A stretch of 64,000 bases of DNA from Austropuccinia psidii (Eukaryota > Basidiomycota > Pucciniomycetes > Pucciniales > Sphaerophragmiaceae). Each line of letters opens with the position of its first letter. Position 1 is the stretch's first letter. This document shows positions 10,853 to 21,440 of this stretch, piece by piece. Below the pieces are notes generated by a model. That model was not told the origin of the DNA, ran no database searches, and saw nothing but the letters and a program-made list of their open reading frames with translations. A program made the position numbers and the translations under genes. Location: assembly GCA_023105745.1 (NCBI GenBank), contig JALGQZ010000001.1:50839662-50903661 (forward strand), read 5' to 3'.

Positions 10853-13828
10853 TCATTCATCTTCATGTTGTGGATTTTTATACCTGACTAAGTATTCTCT
10901 TTCATTTTTTCCTCTAAGTCTTCTTTCTTTCAAGACTTTTAGTACCTTCTTATCCTCACTTTGATCTAGTGGGGGTACTTCTAAGGGAGTTTCATTTCTC
11001 AAAGGAAATAATTCCTTATCACTTGAAGTGTAATGCTTTACTAGACTGACAGGGAAAGTTGGATGTTTTTTTTCCAGTTCTCCTGACAGTTCTACTTGTA
11101 CTGCATTTGTCTCATGAAGGGCTTTAATAATAAATGGTCCTGCAAAGGAATCTTTTAATTTCTTTGGGCTTTTAATATTATTAAAGTTCAAGGTTGAAAC
11201 TAGTATTCAGTCCCCTCCTTTGAATTCTGGGGTCTTATGACTTTTATCCCATTTCTGTTTAGCATATTCAAAAGCATTATTCATGCTTAGATTTGCATGA
11301 TGTCTCACTTTATCAAGCAATAACTTAAAGCTTGATGCAGTTGGATGAATATCAATCAGATCTTTTTTCAAAGTATCAGCTGGATGTTTGGGGTTCCATC
11401 CTTTCTCCAACATTGCAGGAGTTTTTCCTGTTGAAGCATGGATGGAGGTCTTGTAGGCTAATTCCAATGCTGGTATAAGAGTACACCAATCATGGGTAAA
11501 GCCATCAGAATATTTAAACTCCAGGCCATAAGCACAAATTCTTCTGATCATGCCCTCAATGCTTTGAATCATTCTTTCTGCCAGCCCATCTGTTTGTGGA
11601 TGGTAGGCTGTTGAGAATGATAGTCTTGTACCCAAAAGCTTATGTAAATTAGTCCATAAGGCTGATGTAAATTTTGGGTCTCTGTCACTAATGATGTTTT
11701 TAAAGAGACCAGTATGGGATATTACTCTATTCCATATCAAAAGAGCTGTATCTATAGCTGTGTCATCTTTGTGACATGGTAAACAGATTGGTGTTTTTCT
11801 ATATCTGTCCACAATAACAAGACATGCATTGTAACTTTTATCACCTCCAGGTGGTAAGGCAGTTACCCAATCCATGTGAACCACCTCCCATGGGGTACTT
11901 GGTTCTTGAATATGGATCACTAAACAAAATCTTTTACCAGTAGCTTTATTGGCCTTCTGGCATCTATCACAACTGCGACAGTACTCAATGAAATCTCTTC
12001 TACAAGATGGCCACCAGGCACATGTCTTAATTCTTTCCATAGTTCTGTCCTCAGACAGATGTCCAGAATATATGTTATCATGGCATTCTATTAGTATGGT
12101 GTTAATTAAAATTCTACTACATAGGACCATGACACATGTGTGTTTAGATCTATGATATAGTATACCATCAAATAAATGGAATCTTCCATTATCATAAGAT
12201 GTTTTCCAAATATCATCCAGAGAATTATCCAAGGATACATCTTTGCAATCTTTGTCAAGTAGAGCAGTAAGAATATGACAATTCTTATCTTGCTTATAGC
12301 TTTCTCTAACTTCTTCAAAGAATTCTGTTCCAACATCCGTGATATTAATTCCTTCAATTGGAATTTGAGGTTCTGCACATGTAGGAACATAGGAAGTGTT
12401 GTCAGGTGTATTTGGTAATTCCCATCTACTTAAGCCATCAGCATTCTTATGAATATTTCCAGCTTTATGTACTATGGTCATATTGCCCCTATACTCCTGT
12501 ATAGCAATCCGCCATCTTAACATGTGTCTGTTTGGAGTTTTCATTTTAAGAAGTGATTTTACCGCATTGAAATCAGTAATTACTTCAAACACACTACCAT
12601 CAAGATAGCAATGAAGTTTTTCCAAAGCCCAAACAAGGCAAAGGCACTCCATTTGGCTAGCTCCATATCTGGCCTCAGTAGGTTTAATTTGTCTTGAAAT
12701 AAAACAAATTGCACCTTCATAAGGTTTTTCATTGACAACTTGAACTTGATGAAAAGCAGCTCCTAAACCTTCACCACATGCACCAATATACAGCTTGAAA
12801 GGAAGTTTCCAGTCTGGCATCAATAATATTGGTGCATTGGTCAAGGCATACTTGATTTTATCATATGCTTGAATCCTCTCCTATGTCATTTCAAAAACAG
12901 TTTGTTGATCACAAATTCTGTATAATGATCTGGCATGGATTGCAAAATCTTTAAGGTGTTGCCTGTAAGAACTGGAAAACACTAAAAAAGACATCATTTC
13001 TTTTTTGTTCTGGGGCATTTGTTTCAGTAAAACTGCAGCCACTTTGTTTTTGTCAACACCAAGGCTCAGTCCTGAGACTACATTTCCTTGAGCTTTCAAC
13101 TCATGAAACCCAAAATTACATTTCTTAAGAGATATTTTCATGTTCACTTGAAGAATTTTCTTAAGTACTAATGAAAGTCTCTCTAAATGTAATTGCCATG
13201 TTTCTGAACAAATGATAATTTTATCAATATAAATGATTAACCATCCCCCTGACAATTAATGTGGGAAGATGGTATTCATCATTCTCTGATAATGAGAGGG
13301 TGCATTTTTAATACCAAAAGGCATTCTCAAATATTCATAAATCCCACAATGAGCAATTATTCTCAATAATTTCCTAGCATGAGGTGTCAAAACATTCTGA
13401 TGAAAGCCTTTCAGAGCATCCATAGAAGTAATGAATCTTGCTTTGGATAATTGAGTTAAAGTCTCATGAATTCTAGGGATTGGATAACTGTCTGGAATAG
13501 TATAGGTATTCAGTGTGCTAAAATTACCAACCATCCTTGACTTATCATTATGCCAAGTAATGATTACTGGAGTTGTGACTTCTACCTCCTCATTCTTTCC
13601 AGCTTTTCTAAGAACTCCCAGTTTCATTAGCTCATTGATATGACTTTCTAATGCTTCTCTAGCCCTAGGGCTAGCTGGGTAAGCTGGTTTTCTTAATAGT
13701 GGAGGATAAGGCCTTTCCACATTAAGAATAATGTCCACTTCATGGCCTTTTATAGCTCCAAGTGGTTCATTATCTGAAGCAAAGGCTTCCCTGTATTTAA
13801 ATAAAACTTCAATAAGTTCTTCCTTCAT
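10853..13828 (-). pseudogene. Family A Pol: RT, RNase H, integrase and C-terminal domain, broken
   Basis: A single minus-strand frame from 13828 to 10853 is interrupted by stops at 13256, 12881 and 11207. The RT has LRMPFGIKNAPSHYQRMM, but its catalytic box reads YIDK instead of YIDD. The first RNase H acidic residue is replaced (YIGAC for YIDAC). Integrase keeps its zinc pairs ([17 protein letters not shown]), [23 protein letters not shown] and [11 protein letters not shown], so D, D and E are present. The tail (REYLVRYKNPQHEDE) is chromodomain-like. No protease motif precedes the RT. The loss of RT and RNase H active-site residues means it cannot self-mobilise. Confidence 0.88.
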
Positions 13829-13840
13829 TTCTAGTGTTAA

Positions 13841-14212
13841 TTAAGGACTAATTTTGGGCTTTGCCTTTAACTTTTCTTTTTGCTTGCCCTTCTTATTGGT
13901 CTTTTGGTCTTTTTTGGGCTTGTCTGGTACTTGTTGAGGCAGAATTTTTCTGGTGGATGCTTGGGGAGCTTCCACTGGGCTGTTTTCCTTGCCTTGGGCC
14001 AACTTCTTCTTCTGATCCTCTGATAACATACTTTGGTTTTTCAACCAAGCTTTTATCTGTTGGACTTGTCCTTTGAAAGACATTGGTGTCCAACCCTTCA
14101 GAAGTTCTTCTGTCTTTTCTGGCCCCATGAACTTCTTCACTTGAAGATAAGGGTTCATTGTGCCTATCCAAAGACTTGGGAGGAGTTCCCACTCTTGCTG
14201 TTTTGCGGCCAT
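13841..14212 (-). CDS. Accessory ORFX-like frame of family A
   Basis: 123 codons open on the minus strand. The middle, with KKFMGPEKTEELLKGWTPMS and then QVQQIKAWLKNQ, looks helical; the tail is very basic (KKGKQKEKLKAKPK). Its layout, with a K-G-W-x-P box, then helix, then Ser/Gln-rich and basic tail, parallels ORFX of family B at 20740-21440 (KGWNPTRK), which argues that it is a real protein. It overlaps the 13893-14474 frame for 320 nt. It is in the same frame as the RT downstream and is separated from it by one stop at 13841, because gag-C and protease were deleted. Confidence 0.5.
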   Translation of the reverse strand: MAAKQQEWELLPSLWIGTMNPYLQVKKFMGPEKTEELLKGWTPMSFKGQVQQIKAWLKNQSMLSEDQKKKLAQGKENSPVEAPQASTRKILPQQVPDKPKKDQKTNKKGKQKEKLKAKPKISP

Positions 14213-14474
14213 AAACCAGTTCTTGTACTGAGACTAGTAAATCTCCACTGCTGCCTTTTGGAAATGATTCAGGTCTAACAGAAATAGCAGTTATGTCAGC
14301 TTCTGGACTCTCAATAAGAGTTTCAAAGGTGCTGGCTAACCTTTGGGAACTGGTGGAAGTTCTGGCATCCTCCATTTGTGCCTCTCCTCTGGGCTGACAT
14401 TCTTGTCTCTTTTGATTTGTGACTGGAATGTCCTGGTCCAGATCCATTTGATTGGATAGAGTAATTCCTTCCAC
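13893..14474 (-). CDS. Family A Gag N-terminal frame, truncated
   Basis: 193 codons, hydrophilic, Ser/Glu/Gln-rich, with no zinc knuckle. It corresponds in place and composition to the disordered N-terminal gag segment of family B. In this copy it probably combines two original frames through an indel near 14400. Gag ends where the internal deletion joins to RT. Confidence 0.45.
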   Translation of the reverse strand: MEGITLSNQMDLDQDIPVTNQKRQECQPRGEAQMEDARTSTSSQRLASTFETLIESPEADITAISVRPESFPKGSSGDLLVSVQELVYGRKTARVGTPPKSLDRHNEPLSSSEEVHGARKDRRTSEGLDTNVFQRTSPTDKSLVEKPKYVIRGSEEEVGPRQGKQPSGSSPSIHQKNSASTSTRQAQKRPKDQ

Positions 14475-15203
14475 TTCTAGTAGGAGTCATTTCACGTCAA
14501 TTTTAAGAAAAAATAGACTAATAATGAATTGAATTGACCTGCTGGACCTTTGAAGGGTTCTTTGGTTATCAAACCCCTTGGTGCTGGGCTGGTTTGAATT
14601 TCAACGCTAGACTCGGAGGCTTCAGAGTCTGAAGAGCTGTCTCTAATTGATGAAACTAGAGAAAAAAAGAAAAATTTAAGTTATTTTTTCAAACAATAAA
14701 AGTAACTTGTAAACTCAACTTATTGAATAAAGTTGTTTTGATTTAATTTATGGCAAATTACGTCAAAAATGAAGAAAAATTTCTAAGATTAAAGAAAAAA
14801 TGTTTTTGGTAAATACTTTTAATTTTGTAATTTTTTATTTGATTTTATATTTTCTTTAAAGAAATAATAATTAGGCAATTAACAAGTTATTAATCAAAAT
14901 TGTATTATTATTCACTTTATACTAGAATAACTCAAAGAATAAATTTCAAGTCTGTGATGTGAAAAAGCCACTAGTTAGACAAAAGAAATTTATTCCAAGT
15001 CTCTCAAAAATATATCTTTTCAAACAATATTCTTAAGAAAAGATAACTTTATTAATATTATAAAGATTCTTTATAAGGGATAAGTCCCAAAGAAGCCAAT
15101 ATTAAGATAAATATGGCAATTTTACGTCAAAAAATAGTGAAATAAGGTCTAGAATATGATTTATGTCCCAAAAATTGGTTAAAATCATGGCCAGGCCCCC
15201 AAA
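14475..15203 (-). other. Family A leader with PBS-like tract and splice-like sites
   Basis: On the minus strand, directly after the 5' LTR comes TTTGGGGGCCTGGCCATG, nearly the same as the family B tract, so TGGGGGCCTGGCC is the probable primer-binding site. A polypyrimidine tract ending TTTTTTTCTCTAG (around 14656-14668) looks like an acceptor. The following exon (ends near 14544, before GTCAAT) encodes an acidic Ser-rich peptide without an AUG. A second acceptor-like CTAG sits near 14479, just after an ATG that opens a gag-like frame. The rest is AT-rich and non-coding. Confidence 0.45.
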
Positions 15204-17360
15204 TGTAAGGTTTGTCTATGAAACTCTTGATAATAGTAGCAATATCAAGAGTACTATCACTGTCCCCAGTAGAAATATATAATATAATAAAATATTATAA
15301 CCACAAATTTAAATATAATTGTAAAAAAAATAAATTTAATTATTATTAGAAAGATATAATAATTATAATAAATTATAATTATTCTATTATTGTTATAGTC
15401 ACTGACAATTATAACAATAAGAAGTGTAAAGCTCTTAATGAGACAATTACATGTGGAAAATATGAATATTTAACCACTTATAAGTAATATAAATATTATT
15501 TATAAAAGAATTAAAACACACACTGTGCAAAATTAATTCTTATAAAAAGATTTTATGTAAAAAAAACTAATACTAGATAAAAAAAATATAGAACTTCAGA
15601 GAAAACTTACTTATAATATTTATTTAATACAACAAGTTAAACAACAACAGGTATTATATTAAATAATAATTGTAAGTTGAAAACACGCCAAAAATCAATA
15701 TTTTTGAAGATAAAACAACTCTTTATAATAAAAATTATGATTAAAGAGTTTTTAAGAGGAATTTGTGGATTTTTAAAAGATATTTAAGATGATAATTTTA
15801 TATAATAAAATGTATTGTTGGTGATTACAACAATAATCTGGATTCTATGATTTCAATTCTTTAATTTTAATTAATAAAGAATAAAAAAACTTAAGAATTA
15901 CTTTACTAATAAGATTTTATATTTAATAAAACTTTACCTGTTTAAATTTCTAATATGATTGGATTAATAATGAATTCTGGAAAAAACAGTGATGCAAAGA
16001 CTCTTTTTATGTCTTCAGAGCAGCTCTCATGATTCATAATTAATAAAGAAGGTGTTCTCAGGTCACAACTGAAAAGCCATGCTTAAAAATAAAGTTCTTA
16101 ACTTAAGGTAATTTATTTTTAATTCCAATTTAAAGTTACCAGTATTATGCTTAACTCCACATGACTTCAATCCTCATTTGAACTAATTATTTTAATTTTT
16201 TAATATAAATAAACTTATTTATATTAAATTTCATCACATGAAAAACATAAAAATAGAGTTTCAAGCAGAGATCTCTTAAACTCAATTTTTAATTAATTTT
16301 TAAAGAAATTATAATTTTCTTTGAGCTTAAGTAAAAGAGTAAATTTCCAGGCTAAGTACCCAGGAAATTTATTTCTAAAATATGCTTAAAGCTTACTTTA
16401 TATATAGATAATATTAAATTGGAAGCTGTGTGAAATTTTCAAGCAAATTCATTAAGAATTGGATTTTGAATGAATTCTCGAAGTTATTGCTATTTTTCCA
16501 CATAAAATAGCAATACACACAAAACCTTAACTTTTGATAAGGTTTTAATGCCTGTAGCCTTAAATTTTTGAGCTTATTTACGCTTTGTAGGCTTAATTAA
16601 GTTTTGAAAGTTCTTAAAACCTTAGATTCAAGCCTGCATATTGGGATTAACCCTTTGGAAGCTTGAAATTCTTGTCTAAATTGGGATAAAACCAGTTTAA
16701 ACTTTAATGTTGGATCAAAGTATAATCTCAAATCTTAGATAAAGTTGAAAATCCTTCAATACAAGTGGACAACCTTAATTGAATCCTTGCAGATCCAAAA
16801 AGTTGGGTACCCCAGCTCTATTTGGTCCTTTTCCTTTGTCCCACCTTGCTGCGTGGATTTTGCCCTTTTATTTATTTAAAGACATACTATGGCCTTAAAC
16901 CCTTTTAAATTGATCCCATGCAGGATTTACATTCTGTATGGCAAATCCTTAGCCAATTCAGTAAATATACACAACACCTCAATTTTAAGTAAAATTTTCG
17001 TAAGTTGGCATTAACTTTATGCCACTATAAATCCAAGCTTATTTAAGCTTAAATTTAATAATTTTTAAAAAATGTTAAAAAAGTTAAATTAGTACTGTGA
17101 GATGCTTAAATCTTCCAATAACATCAGAAATAAGTGTTTTTGGGTATAATACCTTATGGGTGTACCCTAGGTTATTTTTGGTATAGAATCCAAAAATGAC
17201 ATAATATTTAAAACTCTGTTTATCCAAAAAAAAGCTATACTTATTTTTTGTCATTTTTTCATTTTAAATTCAATTAAAAAGTCTGTTGAAGACAAATTAA
17301 ACTGTTTATAAAGCTATTTGTGGCCTTATGGGTATGTTATACATACCTCACAGGCTCACA
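15204..17360 (-). repeat. Family A 5' LTR (2157 bp)
   Basis: Direct partner of 8473-10639. It starts TGTGAGCCTGTGAGG on the minus strand and ends CCTTACA at 15204. It is followed by the target duplication TGAAG at 17361. Confidence 0.88.
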
Positions 17361-18353
17361 TGAAGTCTCAAATAGTAAATGTCAATAGAAAAGATGAGCC
17401 AGAAGAAAAATAATCAAAAATGGAGTTTTGATGATGTCATAAGATCCTTTTTTATGCTTTGTAAAGACATTTCAACCTATCGGAATTAATTGTCTGAATT
17501 TATTTCGCATGAAACACTTCAAATTCATCAAGGATTAAAGTTTAGTCTTGAAAATTATCATTTATGATCATTCACTCTAATCTTAATTCAAGTTGAACAG
17601 TTAAATAAAAAACTCATCTGTTTAATATCAATATTTGATGATTAGATCCATTAGAATTGGCTAAAATAAATCATTTTACAAGCTTATGATGTCATCAAGT
17701 TAGCTTCACAGTGATAACTCTGAAAAATGGTGTAATAATGAGATAAAAAGGTGTAATAATGATGTTATCATCACCAGACATTTAAATACTGATCAATTCC
17801 AGTGGATTAAACCAGTAAAAATCTATTAGGTTGCTTATGGCCACCAGAAATAAGGATCTTTACTATGAAAAAATAAAAGGTAAATTCTTTATTATTTATA
17901 TGTGAAGCTATTATTTTATTAAAGACCCAGATATACACTGTTTAGTAATCAATATCTTTGACATTATCAATCCAATATCTTATTTTTTTGTTAAATTCTC
18001 TTTAAAAAGCTACAAATCCATGTAAAGCTTGTCAAATCTGTAATTCTCTATATTTTTATCTTAATAAAATTTGAATAAGTTGTATTTATATTCATAGCCC
18101 TGAAATAAATCAATATTATTACCTTAAGTTTTTGAATGAGGTTCTTCTCTCTTATTAAAATCTTTTTTCTCTTTACTTTAATTTTGAATAACTCTTTTGT
18201 TAAGATAAATAATATTTATATCAATATTCAGGTTTAATATTAGTGGGATTATTTTTGTAAATTTTTTTCAATATTATAAAATGTCTCTTTACTCATTTAT
18301 TAGCTGTTGGTAACAATGATAAAATTGCATTAATTTATTAGTTATTAAATATT
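17361..18353. other. AT-rich non-coding remnant between two insertions
   Basis: No ORF or RNA gene is seen. Bases 18296-18335 match the complement of 30600-30638 inside the solo LTR, so at least part is probably old family A LTR. It ends with ATATT (18349-18353), the target duplication of the next element. Confidence 0.4.
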
Positions 18354-19790
18354 TGTCAGCCAGTGATTCAAAACCAGAGCACAAGCATGACAGCCAAAAT
18401 ACCATAAACCAATGGTATAGCCAAAATACCACCAAAACATGGAACTGAGCCAAATTAGCTCAAAGGTATCAAACAAAAGAGGAAACTCACCTCTTTCTGA
18501 AAATATAAGTCCCATCACCATAGGACAAGAAATAACAAAGTTATTCCTGCTCAAAGTTATTGCTGAGCATAAACCTTAATTTTCACCTCTCATCTAAAAT
18601 CTAGAAGGAGAGGCTTAACCCCATCAAATGGGTACTCAAAATGAAGCTCTAAGCCAGGGCTATCTAATGGTGCTAGCCAAACTGAGCTAGCACCAGTATT
18701 ACTTGAGTTATGGTCAAATTCAGACCAAATAAGGGTGAACAAAACATTCACCTCTCATCTAACTTTTACAGTTTTAGTGTGAGATACCTAAAGTGGGGTC
18801 TTTTTGGAAAGAGCACAATCAGGGCTATCTGATGGTTCCATCCATCTCCTCATAGCTCAACTACAACAGAAGCTATTGGCCAAACAAGCTTAATACAGCT
18901 TTTGCCCAGACCACGCCAATGTACAAAAATACTTGTACATGGGATAACTTTGTCATATTTAATGATAACCATGTCAAGTTGGGTACCATTGTGTAGAGCC
19001 CATACAGAGCTATTCAATGAATCAACGTTGAGCTTGATATCTCAAAAACTGACAGAGTTATGACCATTTTAAGGTCAAAATCCCACCTGCTGTCAGATAC
19101 AGCCTTACCATGGGATAATATCCCATAACCATGAATATGAGGTGTCAAATAGATGAAGAAGCATGTTTTTACTTCAATACCTCATATGTCAGTCAAAACT
19201 GGGGTTCCATACAGTTTCTGTACAGCATTCTACGCGTCATACACGTCAGAATCAGGCTGTGAGGTCCCCAGATGAAAATTTTCACCCTGTATTGGTGAAA
19301 ACTGCCCAGATGTGGTTTCAAAACCACATCTGAGCCCAATACAGGGTATACAGGCTGTTTTGAAACCACAAGCCTGTCATAGAGAGTGAAAAATCTTCAC
19401 TTCCTCTACGTGGAAAGGTCTAGCAGCCTTTCCACCTCAATTTTAGGATAAGAGGAGGGCTTTTCACAGCCAAAAGCCTTTCCGCATCCTGCTCTTGAAT
19501 AACCTACGTAGTAAACTGTCAAAAACAGTTTTACTCTTGGTTAATAATCAGGTATAATTATAAACTTAATTATTGTAGTCTTTATTATTGTAACCCAACA
19601 GATAAAACTGCACCCAGGGCTTTCAGCAGCGCTCACCACCACTATATTTCCATAGTAAAGCCCTTAAAATCTCAATACAATCATCTTTTATCAACCTTTT
19701 ATCTTTTAAAATCTATTTTTCACTGTGTCACAGTCATAGTTTTAGTTGTAAATAGCCTTATTACCTCTTCAACATAGACTCAGCCTGACA
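18354..19790 (+). repeat. Family B 5' LTR (1437 bp)
   Basis: Ends TGTCAG...CTGACA. It is rich in short inverted repeats, including nested stems at 19285-19346 (CCCTGTATTGG / CCCAATACAGGG outside, CAGATGTGGTTT / AAACCACATCTG inside). Confidence 0.92.
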
Positions 19791-19811
19791 TTTTGGGGGC
19801 CTGGCCGTGTT
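19791..19811 (+). other. Primer-binding-site candidate
   Basis: TTTTGGGGGCCTGGCCGTG follows the LTR; the TGG expected to pair with a tRNA CCA end starts 3 nt in. The tract is conserved at 39606 and, on the minus strand, at 886 and 15203 (family A). The tRNA was not identified. Confidence 0.55.
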
Positions 19812-19834
19812 TTAAAACCTTTTTGGACCTTATA

Positions 19835-21440
19835 AGTAAGTCTTTTTCTCTTTTTATGACTTATTAGCCAGTTTTTTATCTTTTTTAGGCGTAATTTCTT
19901 TATTTAAATATATATATTATATATATTTATCCTTTTTATATACATACTCATATTATAAGAGTATTATTCACGTGGCTAATACCCACTGAATTTAAATATT
20001 TTTGGCGTGTTTTGTATATAAAAACACATAAGCCATCAATAAAGTCCTGTATTCTTGACTGAATAAGGACACCTCTGACTGAAAAACCATCAGTTGAGGT
20101 GTGGATTAAGTGTATTGTTAACTCAATAACACTTATACAGAATACACTTGAAAACCACAAGTGTATCTGTGGGATACTGGCACACAAACAGTGTGACAGG
20201 GTACCAAAAGCTGTAATTCTGACGTGCAATTGTTGATTCAATTACACTGTCATTATACAGGGCACATTGTAGTAACATACAAGCCCAGAGGCCAATCTTA
20301 GACGTGCAAAACCAGCATTTTTTAAGAAGTCTTAACTGACATAAGTCCTCCCTTTTCTGCCTTGATTTCAGTGGAAGAAAATTACATCCCACTTGAGACC
20401 CAGTCACAGGCCAAAACACCAGTGACACCCTCAGAACCAGAGGGCAGCAAGGGCAAAGGAAAGAGGCACAGTGAAGGTCTCATCACATCCAAGAAGTGGA
20501 CACCAATAGCCACCCAGAGAAGTAGAAAACCACGAAACTCTGCATCCATACAAGGTAAACCAACCTTAACCACTTGTACAGAAAACATTACAATTATTAA
20601 CCCAGTTGTAACTTCCAAAGGCAAACTGCCCAAGTCAGCAGACAGTAAATTTGTACAAGGCACATTCAAAGGTAAATACCCTAAGAACATAAAGTTTTTG
20701 ACTGCTTGCAAACACTGATATGTCCCCTGTATACCTCAGAGACCTTGGCTTCCAAAGGAACCAGCCAGAGGATAGAGGAGGATTGTCCAGAACAAGAAGA
20801 CCTGATAGAGGACACCCTGGACACAGTGGTGGATGGCAAAACAATGAGGGAGATAATATCAACCTTGCCATTCACACTCCATTTCAACAGAAACCTCAAA
20901 CCAGAGGACTGGAAGGATAAAGATCAAGTTCTTCAGATTAACCAACTCCTCAAAGATTTATTTCAATGCAGCATGGACAACAAGAGGTTCAACCTAGCAA
21001 CTCACTGTGCAGAACTGGGATCAAGTTGCCAGAAGATCTGTCTCAAAGAGCTAGACTTCAAAGACCTTATGGTAATCACCAAAGGTTGGAATCCTACCAG
21101 GAAGCACAGAGTCCTGGAGGCAAGGGCACAGAGGATAAGGGAGAATCAAGCCACTATCCTAGCTATAGAAGAACAGTTGGCCCAGACAGGGCCTACTCAG
21201 ATTCCTTCAGGTTCACAAGGAGCAGGCCAAATCAAGTCTCCAGTGGCTTCACACCATTCAGACACCAGCAGATCAGTGGCCAAGAGTCACCATTCTTCAC
21301 AATTCCAGGAAGTTTCCAGGAGAAGACAAGGAAACAAGGGCAAGAACAAAACCTCCTTCAACCAGAGAAGGAAAGAGTCAGACCCCATGATCCAGAAGCT
21401 GTTGGATTTGGTAAAGGAAGTACACAAGAACCAGAAGTAG
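19835..21440 (+). CDS. ORF1-ORFX accessory protein, predicted from three spliced segments
   Basis: Predicted join: base 19835, 20372-20671 and 20740-21440, 1002 nt in all, giving 333 residues without a stop. Intron 1 (19836-20371) runs GTAAGT...TTTCAG; its removal forms ATG across the junction. Intron 2 (20672-20739, 68 nt) runs GTAAAT...CTCAG with a CTGAT branch-like box about 20 nt before the acceptor, and joins the two frames in phase. The first 100 residues are Ser/Thr/Pro/Lys-rich. The ORFX part has an acidic start (EDTLDTVVDGK), a KGWNPTRK box, a long helix (LEARAQRIRENQATI) and a basic tail. No known domain is recognised. ORFX overlaps gag in another frame for hundreds of bases and is fully open in this copy. 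Confidence 0.55.

Larger units (their letters stand above)
8473..17360 (-). mobile_element. Ty3/gypsy family A element, complete with both LTRs, internally deleted
   Basis: Two direct LTRs (8473-10639 and 15204-17360) flank a minus-strand gag-pol remnant. A perfect 5-bp target duplication TGAAG lies at 8468-8472 and 17361-17365. The LTR ends are TG..CA. Total length is 8888 bp. The coding part is shortened because the nucleocapsid and protease segments are missing. By eye the LTRs differ at about one position in twenty plus small indels, so this insertion is older than the one at 18354. Confidence 0.9.

Noticed and set aside
20635..20899. Minus-strand frames opposite ORF1/ORFX (20635-20871, 40448-40684)
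   Set aside because: They are conserved only because both plus-strand frames are; they lack start context and protein-like composition.
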